A stretch of 64,000 nucleotides of DNA from UBA1369 sp964571725 (lineage in GTDB: Bacteria > Patescibacteriota > Gracilibacteria > UBA1369). The position numbers and the translations under genes were made by a program. Where the stretch lies: positions 1-64,000 of the forward strand of contig CAZNDB010000004.1 in the NCBI GenBank assembly GCA_964571725.1. Direction: 5' to 3'. The notes below the pieces were generated by a model. That model was not told the DNA's origin, did not search any database, and was given only the letters and a program-made list of their open reading frames with translations. The stretch's first letter is position 1. Each line of letters opens with the position of its first letter. Below are positions 16,676 through 26,100 of the stretch, one piece after another.

Positions 16676-17032
16676 TTAGACGGTTTTGTCGGGTAAGAAG
16701 ACGTTAATATACAGCAATAATCCCAAAACTAAAAGCGTAATTACGGCCATAATGACGTAAAACGGTTTGCGGAAGTTGCTGTCCGAGGAAATTTTGGTTT
16801 GGGAAAGCCCCAATACCGTCCCGATGATGATGAAAGGTATGTCCAGAACGCGATTAACCACATTAGAAAGGGGCAAAAGCATGTTTTGGCTGACCATCAG
16901 GCCGGTCAGAATGTGTCCGGTGCCGATCACCAGAAAAAAGATCAGGCAGACCTGGCGCAGACTTTTGAGTATGTCGTTGGATTTAATGATGTTGTCCGTT
17001 GTTTCCACGGTGTAAGGTTTAGAAATTTTCAA
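16676..17032 (-). CDS. Small membrane protein with three predicted helices, unknown
   Basis: A 118-residue protein with hydrophobic segments at about 27-48 (VCLIFFLVIGTGHILTGLMV), 62-76 (VLDIPFIIIGTVLGL) and 90-112 (PFYVIMAVITLLVLGLLLYI). I do not recognise the family. The frame opens with a TTG at 17032, but a perfect -10 box (17038-17043) lies only five bases upstream, so that start would be leaderless; the GTG at 17008 (codon 9) is an alternative. It is the first gene of a minus-strand run with the nucleotidyltransferase, ftsX and recO. Confidence 0.65.
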   Translation of the reverse strand: MKISKPYTVETTDNIIKSNDILKSLRQVCLIFFLVIGTGHILTGLMVSQNMLLPLSNVVNRVLDIPFIIIGTVLGLSQTKISSDSNFRKPFYVIMAVITLLVLGLLLYINVFLPDKTV

Positions 17033-17037
17033 ACCTG

Positions 17038-17065
17038 ATTATACCAGTCTTGTGCTGAAATTAAA
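17038..17065 (-). promoter_or_regulatory. Promoter of the 3-TM / nucleotidyltransferase / ftsX / recO run
   Basis: Minus strand: TTTAAT (17060-17065), 16-base spacer, perfect TATAAT (17038-17043). The predicted start of transcription coincides with the TTG at 17032, giving a leaderless message or a start further in at GTG 17008. It abuts the divergent gatC promoter. Confidence 0.5.
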
Positions 17066-17068
17066 ATC

Positions 17069-17096
17069 TTGTCTTGATGTTTTTAAAGTGTAGAAT
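17069..17096 (+). promoter_or_regulatory. Promoter of gatC-gatA-holA
   Basis: TTGTCT (17069-17074), 16-base spacer, TAGAAT (17091-17096), 45 bases before the gatC ATG. It is divergent from, and only four bases away from, the promoter at 17038-17065. Confidence 0.5.
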
Positions 17097-17140
17097 TTTC
17101 TTACCGGTAATAATCGGTAAATAGCAGATAAACTTTCTCT

Positions 17141-17476
17141 ATGGCAAGCCAGGAAAACGCGGCTCCCAACAGCCGGGACAAAAAGATCGATGCCGAAAAA
17201 ATCAAGCATATCGCCCATCTGGCCAGAATAGGTATCAATAACGCAGAGGCAGAGCAGTATGCCGGGCAGATGAATTCCATTTTGGATTATATGAAGATTT
17301 TGCAAGAAGTGAATACGGATGGCGTGGAAATGACCATGCAGGTTACAGGCCTCAAAAACGTGACGCGTGCCGATCAGCCGGTGATGGAGGAAAGCGCTGA
17401 TTCTTTGCTGGCCGCCACCGCTCTACCGAAGATTTCCAATCAGATTGCCGTTCGGGCAGTGATTAAAGAAGAATAA
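17141..17476 (+). CDS. gatC: Aspartyl/glutamyl-tRNA amidotransferase subunit C
   Basis: The small subunit that stabilises the GatCAB complex, which converts Glu-tRNA(Gln) and/or Asp-tRNA(Asn) to the amidated forms. The 111-residue protein has the GatC pattern IKHIAHLARIGINNAEAEQY, LDYMKILQEVNTDGVEM and a C-terminal SNQIAVRAVIKEE. A ~17-residue polar N-terminal leader precedes the conserved region. gatA follows after 51 bases; gatB is not in this window. A GatCAB-dependent route for Gln-tRNA is typical of reduced genomes. Confidence 0.95.
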   Translation: MASQENAAPNSRDKKIDAEKIKHIAHLARIGINNAEAEQYAGQMNSILDYMKILQEVNTDGVEMTMQVTGLKNVTRADQPVMEESADSLLAATALPKISNQIAVRAVIKEE

Positions 17477-17527
17477 TTGCAACAATTGCCGTAAGGACGG
17501 TAAGCCAAGACGAAATAATTAAAAAAT

Positions 17528-19000
17528 ATGTTCAAGGAATTAACTTTAAAAGAAGTCAGTGACGGCATCAAAGCCGGAAAATTCAAACCGTCCGAAGTGA
17601 CCGCGGAAATCACCGGGCGCGTGAAAGCTTTGAATCCCCAAATGAACGCCTATATCACGGAGACTTCTGAAATAGCGGAAAAAGCTGCCGCCGCCGCCGA
17701 CGAAAGGCAAGCCAAGGGAGCTTTGCTTTCCGATCTGGACGGGGTTCCGGGTGCGCTGAAAGATATTGTGAATACCAAAGGCATCCGTTCCACCTCCGCC
17801 TCCAAAATATTGGCGGATTTTATTCCACCCTATAATGCCACGGTGGCCCGTAAGCTTTTTGAGGTCGGCCTGGTGCTGACCGGGAAAACCAATACCGACG
17901 AATTTGCCTGCGGCGGATCGACCGAGTATTCCGCCTTTGGGGCAACCAGAAATCCCTGGGACCTGGAAAGAGTGGCCGGGGGATCGAGCGGCGGATCCGC
18001 CGCAGCGATTGCCTCCCAAACCGCTTTCTACGCTATCGGTACAGACACCGGTGGTTCCATCCGTCTGCCCGCGTCTTTTTGCGGAGTTTCCGGCTTGAAG
18101 GTTACTTACGGTCGTGTTTCCCGTTCCGGTGTTACAGCTATGGCTTCTTCACTGGATACAATCGGCTCCTTTGCCAAGACGGTGGAAGATCTGGCCATGG
18201 TGATGAAGGTGATAGCCGGTAATGACGTCAAAGATTCCACCACGCCCCGCGTGGCGGTTCCGGATTATTCCGCTGCTTTGACCGGCGATCAGAAATCCGC
18301 CATGAAAGGCCTGAAAATCGGCGTGCCGAAAGAATATTTTGTGGAAGGCCTCAATCCCGAAGTGGATAAATTAATCCGCAATGCCCTCAAAGAATACGAA
18401 AAAATGGGTGCCGTGCTGAAAGAAATAAGTCTGCCCTATACCAAATACGCGGTGGCCATTTATTACATTATTATGCCGGCGGAACTCTCCGCCAATCTGG
18501 CCCGCTATGACGGCATCAGATACGGACTGAAGCCGGAAGGGGAGATCACGGACATTATTGATCAGTATTATAAAACCCGCGACCAGGGCTTCGGGCCGGA
18601 AGTGAAACGTCGCATCTTGACCGGAACCTATGTTTTGTCGGCCGGATATTTCGACGCCTATTATCGCAAAGCCCTAAAAGTAAGGACTTTGATCAAGGAG
18701 GATTTTGAAAAAGCCTTTCAGGACGTGGATGTGATAATGACGCCGGTTTCACCGGGTACGGCTTTCAAGGTCGGGGCCCGTTCCAGCGACCCGTTATCGA
18801 TGTATCTGGAAGATGCCTTTACCATTCCTGCTTCGATGGCCGGTATCCCGGCCCTCAGCGTGCCCTGCGGCTTCAGCTCAGAAAATTTACCTGTAGGATT
18901 ACAGATAATTTCCCCCCAGTTCACCGAGGAAACGCTGTTGAGAATCGGCCATGCCTATCAGCAGGTTACCGACTGGCACCGCCGTTTTCCTGATATGTAA
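17528..19000 (+). CDS. gatA: Aspartyl/glutamyl-tRNA amidotransferase subunit A
   Basis: Amidase subunit that releases ammonia from glutamine for tRNA-bound Glu/Asp amidation. The amidase-signature triad is visible: K78 (GALKDI), cis-Ser S153 (GGSSGGS) and nucleophile S177 (GTDTGGSIRLP). At 490 residues it is the usual length, ending with the typical GLQIISPQFTEETLLRIGHAYQQ. The Gly/Ser-rich signature and the GKTNTDEFACGGSTEYSAFG segment are close to canonical. It follows gatC and precedes holA by 81 bases; no terminator is seen between them. Confidence 0.97.
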   Translation: MFKELTLKEVSDGIKAGKFKPSEVTAEITGRVKALNPQMNAYITETSEIAEKAAAAADERQAKGALLSDLDGVPGALKDIVNTKGIRSTSASKILADFIPPYNATVARKLFEVGLVLTGKTNTDEFACGGSTEYSAFGATRNPWDLERVAGGSSGGSAAAIASQTAFYAIGTDTGGSIRLPASFCGVSGLKVTYGRVSRSGVTAMASSLDTIGSFAKTVEDLAMVMKVIAGNDVKDSTTPRVAVPDYSAALTGDQKSAMKGLKIGVPKEYFVEGLNPEVDKLIRNALKEYEKMGAVLKEISLPYTKYAVAIYYIIMPAELSANLARYDGIRYGLKPEGEITDIIDQYYKTRDQGFGPEVKRRILTGTYVLSAGYFDAYYRKALKVRTLIKEDFEKAFQDVDVIMTPVSPGTAFKVGARSSDPLSMYLEDAFTIPASMAGIPALSVPCGFSSENLPVGLQIISPQFTEETLLRIGHAYQQVTDWHRRFPDM

Positions 19001-19081
19001 ACAGATGAATTCCGACAGTCAGATTGCACCGGCTACCCTGTGTCTCTCCCGGATCACTTCGCCCGCCATTAACCCGTCAAT

Positions 19082-20092
19082 ATGCCGACTTTGTCTCCCG
19101 AAAATCAGAACACGGAGCCCAAGGCCAATATTTACCTGTTTTGCGGTGAAGACAGTTTTTCGGCTTTTGAAAAGGCTGTACTGTGGAAGAAGAAGTTTCT
19201 GGAGAAATTCGGCGATTTGAATTGTCTGGTCTATCGCGGCTCCGAGCTTACCGCTTCGGAGTTTCAGACGGCCATTGAGTCCTATCCTTTTTTAAGTGAG
19301 AAAAAGCTGATTTTTATCAGCGATTTTCTGGCTGAGGGGGAGGATGACGATCAGGACAAGATTACCGAAATGCTGAAAAATGTGCCGGACTATGTGGTGG
19401 TTTTATTTTGGGAGCATCAGAAGCCGGATGCCCGCACGTCTCTTTATAAACGGCTGGTCAAACTGGGTCAGGTGGAACAGTATGATTTGAAGAGCGGCCC
19501 GGTGTTGAACAAATGGATTGTTCAACGTGCCCAGTCCAAGGGCATACGTATCGGTGAAAGCGATGCCAGGTTTATGTCCGAACTGGTGGGCAACAATTTG
19601 TGGAATCTGGACAAGGAGATTGATAAACTGAAAAGTTATTCAGCCGGCCAGCCGGTGGACAAGACTATGATTGAAAAAGTGGTTTGTCCCAATCCCAGTA
19701 GCTCGATTTTTAAACTGACCGATCTGTTGGGCGAGAAAAATCTCAAAGAATCCATCCGCACTCTGGAAATATTGATTCAAAGCGGGGAACAGGCTGTTCC
19801 GATGTTTTTTATGCTGGTCAGACATTTTCGTATTATGTCCCAGGTCAAAGATCTGGCGGCGCGCGGCCAGCCCGCCGCAGCCATAGCCAAGACCATCAAA
19901 GAACATCCTTTTGTGGTCGGCAAAATTTATAATCAATGCCGGCGTTTTCCCGTTCCCGAATTGCGCAAAATCTATTCCCGTTTACTGGAAATCGATCTGG
20001 GGCTGAAAACCGGCCGTATCCGCATCAGTACCCATGATGAAAGTGAAATGGTGCGCGAAATGGAGGTGTTTATCGTGAAATCCTGCGTATAG
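19082..20092 (+). CDS. holA: DNA polymerase III delta subunit (clamp loader)
   Basis: Opens the beta sliding clamp within the clamp loader. The 336-residue protein begins with a short polar leader, then the AAA+-like domain I (NIYLFCGEDSFSAFEKAVLWKKKF, with ESYPFLSEKKLIFISDF and DYVVVLFWEH), domain II with NNLWNLDKEIDKLKSY, and domain III containing IFKLTDLLGEKNLKESIRTLEIL and VPMFFMLVRHFRIM. As in other delta subunits the Walker A motif is not functional. It is the last gene of the gatC-gatA run and ends at the strong terminator at 20124-20153. Confidence 0.92.
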   Translation: MPTLSPENQNTEPKANIYLFCGEDSFSAFEKAVLWKKKFLEKFGDLNCLVYRGSELTASEFQTAIESYPFLSEKKLIFISDFLAEGEDDDQDKITEMLKNVPDYVVVLFWEHQKPDARTSLYKRLVKLGQVEQYDLKSGPVLNKWIVQRAQSKGIRIGESDARFMSELVGNNLWNLDKEIDKLKSYSAGQPVDKTMIEKVVCPNPSSSIFKLTDLLGEKNLKESIRTLEILIQSGEQAVPMFFMLVRHFRIMSQVKDLAARGQPAAAIAKTIKEHPFVVGKIYNQCRRFPVPELRKIYSRLLEIDLGLKTGRIRISTHDESEMVREMEVFIVKSCV

Positions 20093-20123
20093 AAAAGATT
20101 TTTGGGGTCGGATAAAACTTACA

Positions 20124-20153
20124 AAAAAGCCCCGCCGTATGGCGGGGCTTTTT
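20124..20153. terminator. Bidirectional rho-independent terminator between holA and the giant-protein operon
   Basis: A perfect 13-bp stem (AAAAAGCCCCGCC / GGCGGGGCTTTTT) with a GTAT loop. Its A- and T-tracts let it end both holA and the convergent 1985-residue gene. The core AAAAGCCCCGC is shared with the terminator at 10076-10100. Confidence 0.93.
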
Positions 20154-20171
20154 GGATGCCTTAGCAGTAAT

Positions 20172-23100
20172 TTATTGTGCAATCTGTGACTGGCTGAAGG
20201 TGCCCAGAATTTCGGCCAGGCCGGCGGGAGGATTCTGGATGATTCTTTGGTCATAGCGGATGGTGATGGCGCCTTCATCTTTGCTGATGTCACCGGCTGC
20301 CACTCTGTTTTGGAAGAGCGGGCCGATGTTGCCGTAGATGGATCCGTTGACCGTCAGCATTACTTCGGATGTTACATTGGGATCTGCTTTTGTGCCTGAA
20401 ATAATGTTTCCTTTGGCATAATAGTCATCGTCTTTTGTGTCACCGGTTCTTTGTACAAAGTAGGCACCGGCCAACTTGGAAACGTTTTTATCTACGTACA
20501 TATTGCCGTTAAGTACGATCACTCCCAGCGAAGAAATTTCTTCGGCGGTGGTAGCAGGTGTGCCCTGCGTGTATTCGATGTTACCGTTTATTTGCAGATC
20601 GGCGTTTTCCACAATGATGGTCAGGGCTCCTTTGCCTTCTTCGATTTTTAACTGGTCGATAGTGACTGTCTCATTTCCGCTGCCTTTGTAGTAGAATACT
20701 CCTCCGGCATTGGTAATCGGCGAGATATCACTGATCAGGTTTACTTTGTTTGTACCGTCATCCCATCTGACCAATTTGCCGATATTTTGACTGATGGCGG
20801 CATTAATGCTGTCTTTGTCCCAATCAGAGCCCGGTACCAGACCGACTTCACAAATCTGGCTGGAGAGTTTTTCAGATACGCCTGTGCCATAAAGGATTTT
20901 GAGCGCGTCTTTTTGCGCAGTTGTAAGGTTGAGTGTCTCAAAGTCACTTTGTCCGGCCGAACAAATCTCATGATTGATTGTAATTATTTCAGCATTTGAT
21001 GTGGTTCCTGTTCCTGCCAAACTGCCTGTAATTTCATCGATCGGTGTTACAATGGTGGAGGATATATTCTTGAACGGATAGCACTTGGATACGTCGACTC
21101 CATATTCCAGATCCTCTTCCAGGAACACGTCGCCGCTGGCGCGGGTCAGGAAGTATTGGCAGACGAGTTCCACCCAGGTGGGCGTGGTGGCAATGGTCAG
21201 CGAGCTTTCTTCACAGTCTTTTTCGCTGCCGTTGATCAGAATTTTGTCTCCGTTTTCACCGATATAGAATTCACAACGGTCATTTTTCTGTGTTTCCGGA
21301 GTGCAAGTCCAGCTGGTATAAGTCGAGCCGTCTTCATTGGTGAAGGTTTCCTCGATGCAGTATTCCATGTCGGTCACATAGGACTGATTGTAGAATTGCT
21401 CCAGACAGAAGTCGCCATCCTGGCAATCTTCTTTGGTCAGACCGGTGCCCTCCAGCTGGTCGTTTTCAACATTTTGCTTGAGGACTCCGAAATAGGTTAT
21501 CCAGATCGGTTCGTTGGAATCGATGCCGTAGATAACCATTACGGTGCCGTTGCTGTTGGAATCGCCGGCTTTGAATTCAGGCTTGGTTTCATAGCGGTAA
21601 CAGGTTCCATTATCCAGATCCTTTTCCGGATCAAAATTGGCCGGGCAGTTAGCCACGCTGGTGGCAGAGTTGAATTGTGCGCCCTGGCTGACTTTGATGT
21701 TTACTTTGTCCACGGTGATCTGGTCGCCTTTGACATCGGAATTTTTATTCAGATCCTTGTATTTATAACCGTTGATGACTCCGTCGAAAGCAGGGTCGGC
21801 AATGGTGGCGTTCATCAGTTTACCGTCGACGTAATTCTTGGGTTCAAACTTGATTTGATAATTGATTCTGGATCCAAAGGTGCTTTCTCCGTTGGTGGAG
21901 AATGAAACCGATCTTCCATAATTGTTGGTGGTCTTGGAAATGCGCTTTTCGATGGTTGGCTTTTCCGGTTTCTCTTTTTTATTGTATCTATCGAAGCAGA
22001 CATCTCTGAATTCCGGATTACAGTCTTCCACGAGAAGGTCAAAGTCGGCATAATCCTCGTCCAGGACTACGCAGTCGCCGGTGCTTTTGCGGGAATTGTT
22101 GGTGAAAATCAGATCGCCGGGGCCATCGATTTCCCAACAGTACTGGTTGGTGCCCACGCCTTCCTCGGCGCAATAGCGATTGCCTGGGTATTTGACGATT
22201 ACCGGAGGTTCCGTGCATTCTTCTTCTTCCTCTGGTTGAGGTCTCAGCTGTCTCATACAGGCTGCGGACATTTTAACCTGGGTATCGGACAGGAAGATGT
22301 TAATTCCGGTGTCGGCGGATCCGTCGGTAAAGTTTACGGTACCGGTATTGTTCTTGTAGGTTCGGGTGCGGAAATTACTGGTTCCGCTGCCGGAAGTTCC
22401 GCCTGTGCCTCCGCTGAATTTGCCATTACCGTCAGTGGAGGTGAAGCGTACATAATCATTGTATGGGGTACCGTCACTCATTACGACGGTGGCGTCCATG
22501 TTGGTATCTTCTTCGGTCTGGAAAGGATTGGGATCATAATTCAAATCCAGATACAGACAGTAGGGAGTTTGATTATCAGGCGGAGTGAAACCTTTGGCTT
22601 GAGCGATACATTTGTCGACTCCGTTATCCGGAACTGCTCTGACTCTGAAGCCAAAGCTGGTGGCGTCGGCCGGTGAAGCAAAAATATAGCGGCAGACACT
22701 CAGCGTAACGGCTGATCCGGCGATCGAAGAGGGACAAATGCCCGGATTGGAGGGGTCTCCAATCAATTTTCCCTGACCGTTAACGCTCCATTCAACCATT
22801 TGAATAAGGTTTCCCTGGGTGGTCATGGGGTCTACCTGCAGGGCATAGCTTTGTCCGGCAACCAGGGTTGGATTCAAGGTATATTGTCCGTTAACGCGGA
22901 GATTGATGGCCAGACAGATTTCCTTTTCTTTTGGTATGGAGGGGACTTTAAAGGTACGGGTACAATCGGCAACTCCGTCATCCGCATTGACTTTGATGGT
23001 TACGGAAGCTTCGGTGTTGTCAGAGGGAGCCTGATAGGAATATTTACATCCGGAGGAGGCGGAGAAGGTAACTGTGTTACTGCTGTTGGCCGGGACTGCC

Positions 23101-26100
23101 GGACAATCGGGAACCGGGGCGTTATTGGGGTTGGCAATAAAGTAGCCGTTACCGGTTTCGCTGTAGACTACAGGCGGGCGGGGTTTATTTTCCGTGTCTC
23201 GGGGGTCGGCGGAAAAGGCGACCAGTTGTCCCTGAGTGATGGTGTTTCCGGCAATCAAAGGACTGGTCAGTAAATTCAGTGATTTACAGATGGGCGTGGT
23301 GGTTTGGGGAATAACCTGTTCGATTTTACAGGCTGCTACTCCATCGGCAGGATCAGCCAGCAGAGTGATTTTGTCGCCGGCTTTTGGCGTGTATACATAG
23401 CTGCAGCTGACCGGAGTGGAAGGTACTGTGCCATAGGCTTTCGGTACTGGACCAGGATTGATTACCTGCAGGACCTGTACGGGGGAGCATCCGGCCGCAT
23501 TGTTGGTTGAAGCCGTCAGGGTGCCCGGACCGTTTTCATTGAATACGGATATGCTGTATTTGGTTATGGGCGAGCCGTCGGTTCGTTTGGAATTGGCCTG
23601 GTCCACTTGTATGTTATAACTTCTGCCGGCTACCAGATTTTCTTTGGCTACTTCCAGGTTGCGTTGCAGAAATTTTACTTTTAATTGCTGACAGAGAGAT
23701 TCCCCGGCCGGGATAACCAGTGAGTTTTTACAGGCCGGATACAGTGTTCCGTCTTTACCTTCGCCCTGCACTTTGATGATAGTGCCGCCCGGGCCTCCGG
23801 TGTAATAAGTTTGATTGTCTTTGATTTCCAGGTAAGGATTGACCGCCATGGTCGAAGAGGCGGCTGAATCGCGGAAACCGCCGTAAGTTAAACTGCCCAG
23901 GAGATCAAAGTTTGGGCCGGCCAAAGCTTCTTTTTGCAGGCCGGCGTTTTGGACAACCGGAGTGTAGGCCTTGACCAGACTTTCCTGGCTGATGGCAGTG
24001 ACGGCTCCTTGAGTCATACCGGCTGATGGTTTGGCAACCGCTGCCTGGCCGAATTCGGCAAAGACATTGGCGCCCAGCATCTGCTGTTCATTTTGTAATT
24101 GGTCGATCGGGTCAACGGTGATGGGGCCGGACGGATCAAAGTCAGGCATGGCTTCCTCTACTCCGCAGATACCGCCGGGACAGCCGTTTAACAGGTTGTT
24201 CAGGCCGTTGCCGGTTTGTAAAAGGTCGGTAATTCCGTTTCCCACCCAGGTGTTTTCTTCATTATCGTCCAGTACCCCGGGAAGGTATTGCATATCTCCC
24301 AGGTTCTTTTCCAGACCGGGCTGGAACAATTGATATTTTTCGGCAGACCAGCGATAGTTGAGGGGGATAGTGTTATTGGACGGGCTGAATTTTGGGTTTA
24401 CCGTAAAAGTTACAGGAGTATTCGCCTTAACGTCTTTTGGACTGATTTCCAGATCAATACAGGTCACCGGTTTTGGTTGTATGACCAGTTCCAGATGACA
24501 GGTCTGGGCTTTTTGTTTTTGACCGTCGGGGGTGGTTACCATCGGGCCGTCTCCGCTGATATTTTTACCGTCAGCATAGAAAGCCTGAACGCCCACCGTG
24601 ACACCTTCCGAGCCGCCGCTGTAATAAGCCTGGTTGTCGGTGTCGGTAATGGGGTTGCCGGAAAGCGTGGCGGAAATTTCGTCTTTAAATTGGCCCAGTT
24701 TGATCATCGCCGACTGTACCGCAGACTGAGCGGCTGTGCTTTGCTGTGCGGCACTGTTCATTGAGCTGCTGCCGGAAGCGGCCGGTTTGGCGGCGGCGTG
24801 GGCAACCATCAGTAATCGGGAAGGAAGGCTGTTGAGCAGATATCCCTCCAGGGCGGCGGATCCTGCCTGCAGGAACAGACTGTCTTCATTGGTGAACCAT
24901 CCGGGACGGTTCTGATCGCCGTAGAAGGATACCCAGCGGTATTCCAGAGGACGTTTGGTGCCTGTTCCGGATTCGTAAATTGTTTTGAATTTCATTACTG
25001 CGCTTTCATCCGGCAGTAAGGCATTTTGATTGACCAGGGCAGGGGTGTAATTTCCCAGCAGATCTTTCTTCAAAAAGGCTCCGTCCCATTGCAGGTCGGC
25101 GCAGGCCAGATCGGAGGGGGGAGTGGAGGGTTTTTGCCAGACTGATACTACAGAACCAATGGGAAACCAGAACCATTCTTGGTTACTGTTTGCACCCAAC
25201 ATTTCAATTGCGTATCCGCCGGCTGGTGTGGCAACTGGACACCATTTTGTAAAATCACCCAAGGCTGAGCATAAAGATGAGAATTTTAGATTATTATCAG
25301 TGATGGCATTAAAAGAACTTTTTAATATGGCATAATTTCTGATCAGAGCTCTGGAAGTGGTTGTTCCGCTCCAGATCTCGGTGGAATTATTTTTTGATTT
25401 TAGAACAACAGAAGGGGTGAATTTTCTATAAAGAGAATTCGAATCACTGAGATTGGCGGGATAACCATAAACGCTGCTTAGAGTTTCATTGAAATTGTCT
25501 CCGTCTGATGGATTACTGTCATTGTTTCCCCACATTGCAGGTCGTAAATTTTTATTGACAGTTCCGAATTCCCAAAGAACGATTCCGGTATTAGCATTGT
25601 AAGTTACTTTGACTCCTCCATAAAAATTACTATCGCTGACCTGACCGTTACAATCGGACAAGTCACTGGCATTTCCGGTGAATGTTGATGGGGCTGGTGT
25701 CTGACATTGTAATTGGAATTTTTCAGTATTGTTTAAAGCGTCACTTTGTAATTTGATTTCGAACTTATCGATATAGGAACGATAATAATAAGCGTCCTCC
25801 AGGGCATTATTGATATAGGAATGATAATGTTGGGCATAAGGGACGTTTTTGAGACCGATATCTGCCACATTTACCAATGGGTTTTCATTAACCAAGGGAG
25901 GTTGCTTGTAAGGTGAACCGTAAGGAGTTCTACTCTTACACAGAGCTTCCGATAATGTATTTACAAAAGGCACGGCGGCCTGATTATAAATTTCCGGTTG
26001 TGTAGCATTGTAGGGGTAAACCGCCAAGTTACATACCGGCAGGTTTAAATGTTCTACAGCAGCGGTTGCAGTCCCCCATAAACTTATGGAAGTTATGATG

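Noticed and set aside
18951..19220. ORF spanning gatA end to holA start
   Set aside because: Overlaps both certain genes in a shifted frame and has no domain or start signal.
21156..21905. 249-codon frame opposite the 1985-aa gene
   Set aside because: Composition (long Val/Phe/Ile runs, no motifs) is typical of antisense reading; the minus-strand gene has a signal peptide and repeats.
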